The notes beneath the pieces are model-generated. The model made no database searches. It saw nothing but the letters and a program-made list of their open reading frames with translations, and was not told the origin of the DNA. A DNA stretch of 64,000 nucleotides, from assembly GCF_000019785.1 (NCBI RefSeq), contig NC_010524.1, forward strand, positions 124,001 through 188,000. Direction: 5' to 3'. Source of the DNA: Leptothrix cholodnii SP-6 (GTDB lineage: Bacteria > Pseudomonadota > Gammaproteobacteria > Burkholderiales > Burkholderiaceae_C). The translations under genes were made by a program, and so were the position numbers. Within the stretch, counting starts at the first letter, position 1; each line of letters opens with the position of its first letter. Shown one piece after another: positions 17,654 to 27,534 of the stretch.

Positions 17654-18958
17654 TCACTTGTAGTAGCCGGCCTTCTTCATCTCACGTTCGGCAGCCACCT
17701 GGCTGGCCTTCAGTGCCGCATCCACCGTGGTCTTGCCGGCCAGTGCCGAGCTCATCTGCTGGCCCACCGCGATGCCGATGGCCTGGAACTCGGGGATGGC
17801 CGCGAACTGCACGCCCACGTACGGGCTCTTGGGCAGCGTGCTGTCGTTCGGGTTGGCGCTGTCGATCGCCATCTTCTCGGCGGCGGCGAACCTGGCGGCC
17901 TTCTGGAACTCGGCCGAGGCGTAGGTGCTCTTGCGCGTGCCGGTCGGCACGGCAGCCCAGCCGTTGGTCTTGGCGACCAGCTCGATGTACTCCTTCGAGG
18001 TCGCCCAGCTGACGAACTTCTGCGCCGCGTCGACCTTCTTCGAGCCCGACGGCACGGCCAGGGCCCAGGCCCACAGCCAGTTCGCGCCCTTGGGCGTGAC
18101 CATCGTCGGCGCCTGTGCAAACGCCACCTTGTCGGCCACCTTCGACTGCTTCGGATCGCTGATGAACGAAGCCGCGATCGTGGCGTCGATCCACATGCCG
18201 CACTTGCCTTCGTTGTACAGCGCCAGGATCTCGTTGAAGCTGTTGGCCGACGAGCCCGGGGGGCCGTAGTTCTTCAGCAGGTCGACGTAATAGGTGATCG
18301 CGTCCTTCCAGGGCTTGCTCTCGAGCTGCGGCTTCCAGCCCATGTCGAACCACTGGCCGCCGTGGGTGTTGACCAGCGTCGACAGGAAGGCCATGTTGTC
18401 GCCCCAGCCCGGCTTGCCGCGCAGGCAGATGCCGTACACGCCGTTCTTCGGGTCGTGGATCTTGGCGGCCAGGTCCTTCACCTGCGCCCAGGTCGGACGG
18501 TCGGGGATGGTCACGCCGACCTTGTCGGCCAGGTCCTTGCGGTACATCAGCATCGAGCTCTCGCCGTAGAACGGCGCGGCGTACATCTTGCCGTCGACGC
18601 TCAGGCCGTTGCGCATGGCCGGCAGGATGTCGTCGGCGTCGTACTTGGCGTCGGTCTTGAGCTCCTGCAGCCAGCCCTTCTTGCCCCAGATCGGGGTTTC
18701 GTACATGCCGATCGTCATCACGTCGAACTGGCCGCCCTTGGTGGCGATGTCGGTCGTCACGCGCTGGCGCAGCACGCCTTCTTCGAGCGTCACCCACTTG
18801 AGCTTGATGTCCGGATTGGCGGCCTCGAAGTTCTTGCCGAGCTTCTGCATCTCGATCATGTGGCCGTTGTTGACGGTCGCGATCACGAGTTCGGTGGCGG
18901 CATGCGCCATGCCGGCCATCAGGCCGAACGCCAGTGCCAGGGATGCCTTGAGCTTCAT
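17654..18958 (-). CDS. Polyol ABC transporter solute-binding protein
   Basis: A 434-residue periplasmic binding protein of the extracellular family 1 (MalE/SmoE) group. A clear signal peptide is present: MKLKASLALAFGLMAGMAHA, cleaved before ATELVIATVNNGHM. The body contains FDVMTIGMYETPIWGKKGWL and the conserved PFYGESSMLMYRKDL hinge region. It is the first gene of the operon binding protein, permease, permease, ATPase, dehydrogenase, AraC, xylulokinase. An in-frame upstream extension to 19075 would mask the signal peptide and is rejected. It is likely the most highly expressed gene of the set. Confidence 0.94.
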   Translation of the reverse strand: MKLKASLALAFGLMAGMAHAATELVIATVNNGHMIEMQKLGKNFEAANPDIKLKWVTLEEGVLRQRVTTDIATKGGQFDVMTIGMYETPIWGKKGWLQELKTDAKYDADDILPAMRNGLSVDGKMYAAPFYGESSMLMYRKDLADKVGVTIPDRPTWAQVKDLAAKIHDPKNGVYGICLRGKPGWGDNMAFLSTLVNTHGGQWFDMGWKPQLESKPWKDAITYYVDLLKNYGPPGSSANSFNEILALYNEGKCGMWIDATIAASFISDPKQSKVADKVAFAQAPTMVTPKGANWLWAWALAVPSGSKKVDAAQKFVSWATSKEYIELVAKTNGWAAVPTGTRKSTYASAEFQKAARFAAAEKMAIDSANPNDSTLPKSPYVGVQFAAIPEFQAIGIAVGQQMSSALAGKTTVDAALKASQVAAEREMKKAGYYK

Positions 18959-19173
18959 GGATGTCTCCTCTAGTGGGGCAAAAACAGGTTGAGCTGGGTG
19001 CGATGCCTTGCTTGCATCGACGGACGCAACGATAGATGTACGGACTCCCGCGTTTCGATACTTCATTCGCCACAAGCTATACGATCATGCACAGGAATCT
19101 AGGTATTTTCCTTAGGTTCATGCGAGAGCGTATCGGTCAATCGCGTTCGATGCTGCGGTGACAATCCCGCCCC
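18959..19173. promoter_or_regulatory. Divergent promoter region of the polyol operon and rlmI
   Basis: A 215-base spacer between divergent genes, clearly more AT-rich than its surroundings over 19020-19130. It must hold the operon promoter and the regulator site. CTAAGG and ACCTAG half-elements (on the minus strand, near 19095-19115) suggest a possible AraC-type site, but I cannot define it. On the plus strand GACAAT at 19160-19165 ends 8 bases before the rlmI ATG, so that gene may be transcribed without a leader. Confidence 0.5.
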
Positions 19174-20367
19174 ATGAAAACCATCCGTCTGCGCTCAGGC
19201 AAGGAGCGCTCGCTGCAGCGCAAGCACCCGTGGGTGTTCGAGGGCAGCATCGCCTCGGGCAAGGCCGATGCGGGCGAGACCGTGCGGGTCGAAGCCGCCG
19301 ACGGCCGCTTCCTGGCCTGGGCCAGCTACAGCCCGAGCTCGATGATCCGCGTGCGCGCCTGGAGCTGGGACGAGGCCGAGCGCATCGACGCCGCCTTCAT
19401 CGCCCGGCGCGTGCAGGCGGCGGTGGCGATGCGTGCGCGCCTGGGCCTGGCCAGCGACGGCGTGCGACTGATCCACGGCGAGGCCGACGGCCTGCCCGGC
19501 CTGGTGGTCGACCGCTACGCGGACATCCTGAGCGCGCAGTTCCTGAGCGCCGGCGCCGAACGCTGGAAAGGCGTGATCGCCGACGCGCTGCTGGCCGCCA
19601 CCGGCTGCACGCGGCTCTACGAACGCTCGGACGCCAGCGTGCGCAAGCTCGAAGGCCTGGAGCCGGCCACCGGCTGGCTGCGCGGAGGTTCTGAGAAGGA
19701 GGGCAGCACCGAGGTCACCATCACCGAACACGACTGGCGCCTGACACTCGACGTCGCCGAAGGCCACAAGACCGGCTACTACCTCGATCAGCGCGACAAC
19801 CGCGCGCTGTTCGCCCGGCTGGTGCGTCAGTTCGGGATCCGGCGCGTGCTCAACTGCTACAGCTACACCGGCGGCTTCTCGGTGGCGGCGCTGGCCGGCG
19901 GCGCGAGCGAGGTGGTGAGCGTCGATTCGTCCGGCCCGGCGCTGGCACGCGCGAGCGCCCACGTCACGCTCAACGGCTTCGACGCGGCGCGCCACACGGC
20001 GCTCGATGCCGACGTCAACGCCACCCTGCGCCAGCTGCTGGCCGAGGGCCGCACGTTCGACGCCATCGTGCTCGACCCGCCCAAGTTCGCGCCCACCCCG
20101 GCCAGCGCCGAACGCGCTGCGCGGGCCTACAAGGACATCAACCGGCTGGCGCTCAAGCTGCTGGTGCCGGGCGGGCTGCTGCTGACCTTCAGCTGCTCGG
20201 GCGGCATCAGCGCCGACCTGTTCCACAAGATCGTGGCCGGCGCGGGCATGGACGCCGATGTCGACGGCTACCTGCTGCAGCGGCTGGAGGCCGCCAGCGA
20301 CCACCCGACCACGATCTGCTTCCCCGAGGGCGAGTACCTCAAGGGGCTGGTGGTGCTCAGGCGCTGA
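19174..20367 (+). CDS. rlmI: 23S rRNA (cytosine-1962 C5)-methyltransferase, RlmI family
   Basis: A 397-residue class I SAM-dependent methyltransferase. An N-terminal PUA domain (about residues 1-75, with RKHPWVFEGSIASGKADAGE) is followed by a methyltransferase domain. GHKTGYYLDQRDNR precedes it, and VLNCYSYTGGFSVAALAGGA is the SAM-binding motif I. VLDPPKFA is motif IV, and the catalytic cysteine lies in LLTFSCSGGIS. RlmI (YccW) methylates C1962 of 23S rRNA in E. coli. The gene stands alone, divergent from the polyol operon. Confidence 0.9.
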   Translation: MKTIRLRSGKERSLQRKHPWVFEGSIASGKADAGETVRVEAADGRFLAWASYSPSSMIRVRAWSWDEAERIDAAFIARRVQAAVAMRARLGLASDGVRLIHGEADGLPGLVVDRYADILSAQFLSAGAERWKGVIADALLAATGCTRLYERSDASVRKLEGLEPATGWLRGGSEKEGSTEVTITEHDWRLTLDVAEGHKTGYYLDQRDNRALFARLVRQFGIRRVLNCYSYTGGFSVAALAGGASEVVSVDSSGPALARASAHVTLNGFDAARHTALDADVNATLRQLLAEGRTFDAIVLDPPKFAPTPASAERAARAYKDINRLALKLLVPGGLLLTFSCSGGISADLFHKIVAGAGMDADVDGYLLQRLEAASDHPTTICFPEGEYLKGLVVLRR

Positions 20368-20485
20368 GCAGGCGCAGGCCCTCACCGGCACGCGTCGGCA
20401 AACGTGACAACTGCCTCATGGGTCGTCACCCGCGAGCCGCCGGGACAGGCGCCGCATCTGTCTGTCGCCGGGTAGACTGCGCGCC

Positions 20486-20839
20486 GTGCTGCGCAAGTTC
20501 CTGTTCCTCTTCCTGCTGACCAGCGTGTTCTGGCAAGCCATCGGTGTGGCCGGCAAGGGCACGCTCGTGAGTGGTCAGGCCGACCTTGCGCACGCCGCGT
20601 TGCATTGGCAGGAAGCCAGCCATCATCACCACGACGACGGCAGCTACGGCTTCGACGACTCGAAGGCCTCGGCCAAGCACCTCACGGCCGATGGCGTCGT
20701 GGCCTCACCGGCACTCGTCCAGTCGACTTCGCTGGCGGTTGCCGCCTACGGTGCCGCACGTCCGCCCATGACGGACGACGCCGCCAGCACCCCGCCCTAC
20801 CTCGAACGCCTCAGACGCCCCCCAAGGCTTTCGGCCTGA
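20486..20839 (+). CDS. CzcI-like small His-rich exported protein
   Basis: A 117-residue protein with a hydrophobic N-terminus (LRKFLFLFLLTSVFWQAIGVAG, probable signal peptide or anchor) and a histidine cluster, EASHHHHDDGSYGFDD, suited to metal binding. Its size, leader and position upstream of a TolC-adaptor-RND efflux operon resemble CzcI, a small periplasmic protein linked to metal-dependent control of czcCBA in Cupriavidus. Overall sequence similarity is weak, so the name is by analogy. The start is GTG at 20486; TAGACT at 20473-20478 sits 7 bases before it, consistent with leaderless transcription. The C-terminus is Arg/Pro-rich. Confidence 0.6.
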   Translation: MLRKFLFLFLLTSVFWQAIGVAGKGTLVSGQADLAHAALHWQEASHHHHDDGSYGFDDSKASAKHLTADGVVASPALVQSTSLAVAAYGAARPPMTDDAASTPPYLERLRRPPRLSA

Positions 20840-20946
20840 CCCGCCCAGCCCGGCTCGCCACGCGGTGAGCCGCTCCAGTCCACCGACTCCGGTTCCTCGG
20901 CCCTGCCCGCAGGGGCCACCGGGTCGGTCGTCAGTCTGAGGTCGTT

Positions 20947-22185
20947 TTGTCACTTCCCACAAGAATCATCGCCTGCGGCGTGCTCGCAGGCGTGCTGCTC
21001 GGCGCCCAACTCGCCGCGGCACAAACACCGGCGCCACAGCCGGCCACCACACTGGCCGATGCAGTGCGCGCTGCATGGCGCCGCAGCGTCCATGCCACCG
21101 AGGTCGCCGGCCAGCAACGCCGCGCCCAGGCCGAGCGGACCGCCGCATCGGCACCCTGGGCCGAACCCCCTTCGGTGGAGCTGGATTACCGGACCGACCG
21201 GCTTCAAACCGACGCCGGCTCGCGTGAAACCGAGCTCGGCGTGGCCATTCCGCTCTGGTTGCCCGGGCAACGCGCGGCTCGCCGGGCATCGGCCGAGGCC
21301 GAAGAATCGGCTGCCAACGCGGCGCAAGCGGCAGGCGAACTGCAAGCCGCGGCCCTGGTGCGCGAGGCGGCCTGGGGCCTCACCCGCCAGCAGGCCGAGG
21401 TCGATCTCGCGGCGCAGCAGGTGCAGGTGCTGGACGCCCTGGCCAGCGATGTCGAGCGGCGGGTCGCCGCGGGCGATCTGGCCCGGGTCGACGCATTGGC
21501 CGCCCGGGCCGAACTGCTGGCCGCCACCGCCGGCCTGAGTCAGGCCCGACAGGCGCTGCACGCCGCCGTGATCCAGTGGTCTGCGCTGACCGGCTACGCC
21601 AGCGCGCCGGAAGACCTGCAAGCCGAGCAAGCACCCGCGGACGCGACGCTCGGCGACGCGCACCCGGCCCTGCGCGCCGCCCGCCTCGGCATCGAGCTGG
21701 GCCGCAAGCGTCTGGATGCCGTGCAGGCCTCGTCGCGCAGCGCGCCGGAGTTCGTCGCCCGACTGCGTCAGGACCGGTCCGCACGCGGTGAACCCGCCGC
21801 GAACAGCATCGGCGTCGGCCTGCGCATCCCCTTGGGCACCGATGACCGCAATGCCCCGCTGCAGGCCGCCGCGCTCAACGAACTGGCGGCAGCACAGGCC
21901 ACCGAGCAGCAATTGAAGGTGCAGCTCCAGGCCGAGGTCGACCAGGCCCGCGCCGCGGCCCTGGCCGCCGAGCAGCAATTGGCCCACGAATCGGAGCGCT
22001 CGAAGCTGATGCGCGAGCGGGCCTCGCTCATCGAGCGCTCGTTCCGGGCCGGCGAAACGCCGCTGCCTGAATTGCTGCGGGCCTTGTCGGACGCCGCCCG
22101 GGCCGAAGCGGACCTGCATCGCCAATCTGCCGCGCTGGGCCTGGCCCGCGCCCGCCTCCAACAAGCTCTCGGAATCCTGCCATGA
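20947..22185 (+). CDS. Outer-membrane efflux protein, TolC family (CzcC type)
   Basis: A 412-residue TolC-family protein with a signal peptide (IIACGVLAGVLLGAQLAAAQ). It has two long helical regions, rich in Ala/Gln/Glu, repeated around residues 95-200 and 275-395, as expected for the periplasmic tunnel helices. The conserved start of the second repeat, HPALRAARLGIELGRKRLDAV, is present. It forms the outer-membrane channel of the RND system encoded downstream. Translation probably starts at TTG 20947. The next gene overlaps its stop by 4 bases. The channel is metal-efflux type by operon context rather than by its own sequence. Confidence 0.88.
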   Translation: MSLPTRIIACGVLAGVLLGAQLAAAQTPAPQPATTLADAVRAAWRRSVHATEVAGQQRRAQAERTAASAPWAEPPSVELDYRTDRLQTDAGSRETELGVAIPLWLPGQRAARRASAEAEESAANAAQAAGELQAAALVREAAWGLTRQQAEVDLAAQQVQVLDALASDVERRVAAGDLARVDALAARAELLAATAGLSQARQALHAAVIQWSALTGYASAPEDLQAEQAPADATLGDAHPALRAARLGIELGRKRLDAVQASSRSAPEFVARLRQDRSARGEPAANSIGVGLRIPLGTDDRNAPLQAAALNELAAAQATEQQLKVQLQAEVDQARAAALAAEQQLAHESERSKLMRERASLIERSFRAGETPLPELLRALSDAARAEADLHRQSAALGLARARLQQALGILP

Positions 22186-22805
22186 AGCCATCCCTTTCTT
22201 TCGTGCGCCAAGGCCTGCTGGCCTTGGCGCTCGCCATCTCGTTTCCGCCACTTCATGCCGGCCCGGGCGCCCATGGCCCGAACGGCGAACACCTCGACTC
22301 GCCGGCACCGGCGACCGCCCGTTCAAGCACCAGCCCCCGCTTTGAAACCAGGACCGAGGCCTTCGAGATGGTCGGGCGGCTGGAGGGTGGTGAACTGACG
22401 CTGTTCATCAACCGCTTCGAGACCAACGAGCCGGTGCTGGACGCCCAGGTCGAACTCGAGTCCGGCGCACTCAAGGTGAAAGCACCGTTCCTGGCCGACC
22501 ACGGCACCTACTCGGTGGCCGATGCCGCCTTCCTCAAGGCCCTGGCCGAGCCGGGCCAACACCCGCTGGTCATCACCGTGGTGGCCGGCAACGACGCCGA
22601 CCTGCTGGAGGCGACGCTGACCGGTGCCGGAGCAACAGCCGTGGCGGTGGCCGACCGCGGTCACGATGACCCGCACGGACAGGCGGCAACCCCGTGGCGC
22701 TCGGTGACCATCGGGCTGGGAGCCGTGGCCGCCGTGGCCGCAATCGGGTGGTTCGCCATCCGTCGCCGCAGCGCCGGCAAGACGTCGATGGGAGCCTCGC
22801 TGTGA
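22182..22805 (+). CDS. Periplasmic membrane-anchored accessory protein of the metal RND system
   Basis: A 207-residue protein of a family I recognise only by context. It has a signal peptide (SFVRQGLLALALAISFPPLHA) followed at once by the motif [16 protein letters not shown] beta-rich domain follows (about residues 55-145, with ELTLFINRFETNEPVLDAQVELESG). A His/Asp segment DRGHDDPHGQ leads to a C-terminal membrane helix (VTIGLGAVAAVAAIGWFAI) with a basic tail. It is thus a periplasmic domain tethered at its C-terminus. It overlaps both neighbours by 4 bases (ATGA and GTGA), so its stoichiometry is coupled to the channel and adaptor. The motif recurs in the adaptor. A metal-chaperone or adaptor-like role is inferred. 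Confidence 0.7.
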   Translation: MKPSLSFVRQGLLALALAISFPPLHAGPGAHGPNGEHLDSPAPATARSSTSPRFETRTEAFEMVGRLEGGELTLFINRFETNEPVLDAQVELESGALKVKAPFLADHGTYSVADAAFLKALAEPGQHPLVITVVAGNDADLLEATLTGAGATAVAVADRGHDDPHGQAATPWRSVTIGLGAVAAVAAIGWFAIRRRSAGKTSMGASL

Positions 22806-23908
22806 AAATCATCCTCACCCTCCTGAGCCTGGCCCTCGTCGCCACGGCCCATGCCGGCCCCGGGGCGCACGGCCCCAACGGCGAGCACCTCGACACGCCC
22901 AGCGTGAGCACGCCCGACGGCCTGGCACGCCTGCCCGATGGCAGCGTGAACGTGCCGATGCTGGCGCAGCGGCGCTTGGGCCTGCGCACGCTGCTGGCGG
23001 TCGAAAGCGATGCCGCCGCTACCGTGGAACTGCCCGCGCGGGTCGTCATGGACCCCAATTCGGCGGGCCGGGTGCAGACGCTCATCGGCGGCAAGGTCGA
23101 GCCCGGCCCCAAGGGCCTGCCGATCGCCGGACAGCGGGTGCGCCGTGGTGACGTGCTGGGTTACGTGGCCCACCATGTCGACCCGCTGGCCGCGGCCAGC
23201 CAGCAGGCCCAGCTCGTGGAGCTGCGCAGCAGCCGCCAGCTGGCCGAGCAGCGGGTCCAGCGCCTGCAGTCGCTCGAAGGCACGGTGCCGCGCAAGGAGA
23301 TCGACGCGGCCAAGCTGGAGCTGGACAGCTACACCGCCCGCGAAAACGCCATCGGCGCCAGCCTGGGCAGCAAGGAGCGGCTGGTCGCGCCGGTTTCGGG
23401 CGTCATCGCGCGCGCCGACGTCGTCAACGGCCAGGTTGTCGAATCCAAGGACGTGCTGTTCGAGGTGATCGACCCGGCCCGCATGCTGATCGAAGCGAGC
23501 GTGGCCGACGTCAAGCTGAGCACGCAGCTGGCCGGCGCCACGCTGGCGGGCATCGCCGACTGGAAGCTGCAGTTCCTTGGCGCGGCCGGTGCGCTGCGCG
23601 ACGGCACCCTGCCGCTGACCTTCAAGGCGACCGGAACCGGCGCCACGCCGCTGGCCCTCGGCCAGCCGGTGACCGTGGTGGCGGCGCTCACCAACAAGGT
23701 CAAGGGCATCGTGCTGCCCGCGCAGGCGGTGACGCGCAATTCGGCCAACGAGACTGTGGTCTGGATCAAGGCCGGCGCCGAGCGCTACATCCCGCAGCCG
23801 GTGCAGGTTCGACCGCTCGATGCGCAGACCGTCGTGATCACGCAGGGGCTCGGTGCCGACAACCGGGTGGTCGTGCAGGGCGCGCCGCTGATCGCGCAGA
23901 TTCGCTGA
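22802..23908 (+). CDS. RND efflux periplasmic adaptor subunit (CzcB type)
   Basis: A 368-residue membrane-fusion protein. Starting at GTG 22802 (overlapping the previous stop), the signal peptide is [16 protein letters not shown], immediately followed by [15 protein letters not shown], shared with the upstream protein. The lipoyl/hairpin region (residues 100-200: [32 protein letters not shown]) and the beta-barrel region (from about 205) are typical. It joins the inner-membrane pump at 23928 to the TolC channel. The N-terminal His-rich motif could present metal to the pump. Metal specificity is not determined. Confidence 0.9.
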   Translation: MKIILTLLSLALVATAHAGPGAHGPNGEHLDTPSVSTPDGLARLPDGSVNVPMLAQRRLGLRTLLAVESDAAATVELPARVVMDPNSAGRVQTLIGGKVEPGPKGLPIAGQRVRRGDVLGYVAHHVDPLAAASQQAQLVELRSSRQLAEQRVQRLQSLEGTVPRKEIDAAKLELDSYTARENAIGASLGSKERLVAPVSGVIARADVVNGQVVESKDVLFEVIDPARMLIEASVADVKLSTQLAGATLAGIADWKLQFLGAAGALRDGTLPLTFKATGTGATPLALGQPVTVVAALTNKVKGIVLPAQAVTRNSANETVVWIKAGAERYIPQPVQVRPLDAQTVVITQGLGADNRVVVQGAPLIAQIR

Positions 23909-23927
23909 CGGCCGCCGGAGAACCACG

Positions 23928-26900
23928 ATGTTCAATTGGATCGTCCGATACAGCCTGCACAACCGGCTGCTCGTCCTCGCATTCGCCGCCATCCTGATGG
24001 TCTACGGGGCCATGACGGCTCTGCGCACGCCGGTGGACGTGTTTCCCGACCTCAACAAGCCGCTCGTCACCGTGCTGACCGAAGCCGGCGGCATGGCGCC
24101 CGAGGAGGTCGAGCAACTGGTGACCTTCCCGCTCGAAACCGCGCTCAACGGCATGCCCGGCGTGACGCGGGTGCGCTCGACCTCCGGCGTGGGCCTGGCG
24201 GTGGTCTACGCCGAGTTCGACTGGGGCACCGACATCTACCGCAACCGCCAGCTGGTCGCCGAACGGCTGGCGCTGGTGCGCGAGCAGTTGCCCGCCGGCA
24301 TCAACCCGTCGATGGGGCCGGTGTCGTCGATCATGGGCGAGGTCATGCTGCTGGCCCTGCCGCTCGATGGTGGCAAGGATGGCGCGCGGGCCACGCCGAT
24401 GCAGGCGCGCGAGTACGCCGACTTCGTGCTGCGCCCGCGGCTGCTGTCCATCCCCGGGGTGTCGCAGGTGATCCCGATCGGCGGCGACGTGCGGCAGTTG
24501 CGGGTCGAACCCGACACGGCGCGCATGGCGCAGTTCGGTGTTTCCCTGAGCCAGATCGAGAGCGCGCTGCAGGGTTTCTCGTCCAACGCCGGCGGCGGGT
24601 TCATCGACCTGAACAGCCGCGAATACCTGATCCGCCACATCGGCCGTACCAACCGGGTGGAGGACCTGCAAGGCCTGGCGGTGGCCTGGTCCGGCGGGCG
24701 CGCGATCCTGCTGGAGCAGGTCGCCAGCGTGCGCTACGCCGCCGGCCAGAAGCGCGGCGACGGCGGCTACAACGGCGTGCCGGCGGTGGTGGTGAGCATC
24801 CAGAAACAGCCCGCGGCCGACACCGTGCGCCTCACCCGCGACATCGAGTCGGCGCTGGACGAACTCAAGCAGGGCCGGCCCGCCGGCCTGAGCGAGCCGC
24901 GCGTGCTGTTCCGGCAGGCCGACTTCATCCTGGCCTCGGTGGGCAACGTCAGCGAGGCGCTGCGGGACGGGGCGGTGATGGTCGCCATCGTGCTGTTCGC
25001 CTTCCTGCTGTCGGCGCGCACCACGCTGATCTCGCTGGTCGCGATTCCGCTGTCGCTGGCGGTCACGGCGCTGATCCTCAAGCTGATGGGGCAGTCCATC
25101 AACGTGATGACGCTGGGCGGTCTGGCGATCGCCATCGGCGAGCTGGTCGACGATGCGGTGGTGGACGTCGAGAACATCCTGCGCCGCCTGAAGCAGAACC
25201 GCGCGCTGGCCCGGCCGCTGCCGCTGCTCGAAGTGGTGCGCCAGGCCAGCGTCGAGGTCCGCTCGGGCATCGTCTACGCCACCATCATCGTGGCGCTGGT
25301 GTTCGTGCCGCTGTTCGCGCTGCCGGGCATCGAGGGCCGGCTGTTCACGCCGCTGGGCATCGCCTACATCGTCTCGATCCTGGCGTCGATGTTCGTGTCG
25401 ATGACGGTCACGCCGGTGCTGTGTTCCTACCTGCTGCCGCGCATGAAACGCCTCGGCCACGGCGACAGCCCGGTGGTGGCGCGTCTGAAGCGCCTGGACG
25501 AGCGGCTGCTGAACTGGTCGTTCGCGCGCGCCCGGCTGCTGATGAGCCTGGCGGTGATGGCGGTGGTGGTGGCCGCCACCACCGTGCCCTACTTCCCGCG
25601 TGCCTTCCTGCCGCCGTTCAACGAGGGCTCGCTGGTGCTGGGCATGGTGTTCAACCCGGGCACCTCGCTGGCCGAGGCGAACCGGATGGGCTCATTGGCC
25701 GAGACGCTCATCCAGGAGGTGCCCGAGGTCACCCAGGTCGGCCGTCGCACCGGTCGTGCCGAGCTCGACGAACACGCCGAAGGTGTGCACTCGGCCGAGA
25801 TCGACGTCGACCTCAAACGCAGCGATCGCAACCGCGAACAGATCATGGCGCACCTGCGCGCCAAGCTCGCGGTGCTGCCGGCGCAGGTCGCCATCGGCCA
25901 GCCGATCTCGCACCGCCTCGACCACCTGCTGTCGGGCGTGCGGGCGCAGATCGCGCTGAAGGTGTTCGGCGACGACACCGACACGCTACGCGGTCTGGCC
26001 GAGCAGTTGCGGCAAGGTCTGGTCAGCGTGCCAGGCCTGGTCGACCTGACGGTCGAGAAGCAGGTGCTGATCCCGCAGATCACCGTGCGGATCGATCACC
26101 GCAAGGCGGCCCAGGCGGGCCTGTCGCCGGGTGAGGCGATCCGGGTGCTGCAGGCGCTGACGGACGGCGCGCACGGCGCCCAGATCGTCGACGGCGCGCG
26201 CCGCTACGACCTGGTGCTGCGCCTGCCCGACGCGGCGCGCAGCCCGCAGGACCTGGCCCGCACGCTGATCGACACGCCCGCGGGCCGGCTGCCGGTATCG
26301 GCCATCGCCAGCGTCGAGGAGAACGACGGCCCGAACCAGATCGGGCGCGAGAACGGCCGGCGCCGCATCGTCGTCTACGCCAACACCGACGGCTCGGACA
26401 TGAGCCGCATCGTGGCCGACGTGCGGGCCGTGATCGCCAGCACCCCCATGCCGCAGGCCACCTTCGTCAGCCTGGAGGGTCAGTTCCAGGCCCAGGAGCA
26501 GGCCACGCAGCTGATCGTCGGGCTGTCGCTGGTGTCGCTGCTGCTGGTCGCGCTGGTGCTGTACTCGCGCTACAAGTCGATGGTGCTGGCGGGCATCATC
26601 ATGGCCAACATCCCGCTGGCCTTGATCGGCAGCGTGGTGGCGATGTGGATCGCCGGGGTCAGCCTGTCGGTGGCCTCGATGGTGGGCTTCATCACGCTGG
26701 CGGGCATCTCGACGCGCAACGGCATCCTGAAGGTCAGCCACTACGTCAACCTGTGCCGGCTCGAAGGGGAGCAGTTCGGCCCGGCGATGGTGGTGCGCGG
26801 CTCGCTGGAGCGGCTCACGCCGGTGCTGATGACCGCGCTGGTGGCGGCCTTCGCGCTGACGCCGCTGCTGCTGTCGGCCGATGCCCCGGGCAAAGAGATC

Positions 26901-27071
26901 CTGCATCCGGTGGCGGTGGTGATCTTCGGCGGGCTGGTCAGCTCGACGCTGCTCGACACCCTGCTCACGCCGGTGCTGTACCTGAAGTTCGGCCGCAAGG
27001 CCACCGAGCGCCTGCTCGAACAGGAGCAGCAGCCCGGCACCACGACGCAAGGCCCTCAAGAGGCTTACTGA
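23928..27071 (+). CDS. HME-type RND heavy-metal efflux pump (CzcA/CusA family)
   Basis: A 1047-residue inner-membrane pump with 12 helices and two large periplasmic loops, close in length to CzcA and CusA. It begins [19 protein letters not shown]. The proton-relay segment in TM4 is [15 protein letters not shown] (402-416). CzcA uses D402, D408 and E415; here the position of D402 is alanine, D408 and E415 remain, and D409 is added. This departs from the Zn/Co/Cd motif (DFG-x3-DGA) and is not a standard Cus motif either, so the exported ion should not be assumed. It lies 19 bases after the adaptor gene and completes the tripartite system. Confidence 0.93.
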   Translation: MFNWIVRYSLHNRLLVLAFAAILMVYGAMTALRTPVDVFPDLNKPLVTVLTEAGGMAPEEVEQLVTFPLETALNGMPGVTRVRSTSGVGLAVVYAEFDWGTDIYRNRQLVAERLALVREQLPAGINPSMGPVSSIMGEVMLLALPLDGGKDGARATPMQAREYADFVLRPRLLSIPGVSQVIPIGGDVRQLRVEPDTARMAQFGVSLSQIESALQGFSSNAGGGFIDLNSREYLIRHIGRTNRVEDLQGLAVAWSGGRAILLEQVASVRYAAGQKRGDGGYNGVPAVVVSIQKQPAADTVRLTRDIESALDELKQGRPAGLSEPRVLFRQADFILASVGNVSEALRDGAVMVAIVLFAFLLSARTTLISLVAIPLSLAVTALILKLMGQSINVMTLGGLAIAIGELVDDAVVDVENILRRLKQNRALARPLPLLEVVRQASVEVRSGIVYATIIVALVFVPLFALPGIEGRLFTPLGIAYIVSILASMFVSMTVTPVLCSYLLPRMKRLGHGDSPVVARLKRLDERLLNWSFARARLLMSLAVMAVVVAATTVPYFPRAFLPPFNEGSLVLGMVFNPGTSLAEANRMGSLAETLIQEVPEVTQVGRRTGRAELDEHAEGVHSAEIDVDLKRSDRNREQIMAHLRAKLAVLPAQVAIGQPISHRLDHLLSGVRAQIALKVFGDDTDTLRGLAEQLRQGLVSVPGLVDLTVEKQVLIPQITVRIDHRKAAQAGLSPGEAIRVLQALTDGAHGAQIVDGARRYDLVLRLPDAARSPQDLARTLIDTPAGRLPVSAIASVEENDGPNQIGRENGRRRIVVYANTDGSDMSRIVADVRAVIASTPMPQATFVSLEGQFQAQEQATQLIVGLSLVSLLLVALVLYSRYKSMVLAGIIMANIPLALIGSVVAMWIAGVSLSVASMVGFITLAGISTRNGILKVSHYVNLCRLEGEQFGPAMVVRGSLERLTPVLMTALVAAFALTPLLLSADAPGKEILHPVAVVIFGGLVSSTLLDTLLTPVLYLKFGRKATERLLEQEQQPGTTTQGPQEAY

Positions 27072-27150
27072 CACGCACGCATTCATGGCGCAAGCCAGGC
27101 CCTTGGAGCCCGGCCTGTCGAAGGGCTCCGCTTGAACACGAAGGTTCCAG

Positions 27151-27522
27151 ATGAAGAAGGTTCTGATCGCAGCCGCCCTGTCCCTGATGGCCGTCGGCTT
27201 CAACGCGCAGGCGCATGGCAACGACAAGGCGCAGCACGGCGGCGTGGTCCAGGCCGCCGGCGACATGTCGTTCGAGCTGGTGGCGCAAGGTGACGGCGCG
27301 CTGCTGTACATCGGCGACCACGGCAGCCCGATGGACGCCAGCCAGTTCACCGGCAAGCTGACCGTGCTGAACGGCGCCGAAAAGACCGAGGCCGAACTCA
27401 AGCCCGCCGGCGGCAACAAGCTCTCGGCCGGCCCCGTCAAGCTCGGCAAGGGCGCCAAGGCGGTGGCCACCGTGACGCTGCCGTCCAGCAAGACGCTGAC
27501 GGTGCGCTTCAGCGTGAAGTAG
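27151..27522 (+). CDS. Small periplasmic protein linked to the RND operon
   Basis: A 123-residue exported protein with a signal peptide (KKVLIAAALSLMAVGFNAQA) and mature N-terminus HGNDKAQHGGVVQAAGDMSF. The rest is beta-strand-rich (FELVAQGDGALLYIGDHGSPMD, AKAVATVTLPSSKTLTVRFSVK), like small immunoglobulin-like or cupredoxin-like domains, but it lacks a classic copper Cys/His/Met set. Homologous small proteins travel with Cus/Czc-like operons; the function is unknown. It has its own ATG 79 bases after the pump gene and is likely co-transcribed. The His residues near the mature N-terminus could bind metal. Confidence 0.7.
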   Translation: MKKVLIAAALSLMAVGFNAQAHGNDKAQHGGVVQAAGDMSFELVAQGDGALLYIGDHGSPMDASQFTGKLTVLNGAEKTEAELKPAGGNKLSAGPVKLGKGAKAVATVTLPSSKTLTVRFSVK

Positions 27523-27534
27523 GCGAGGCGCGGC

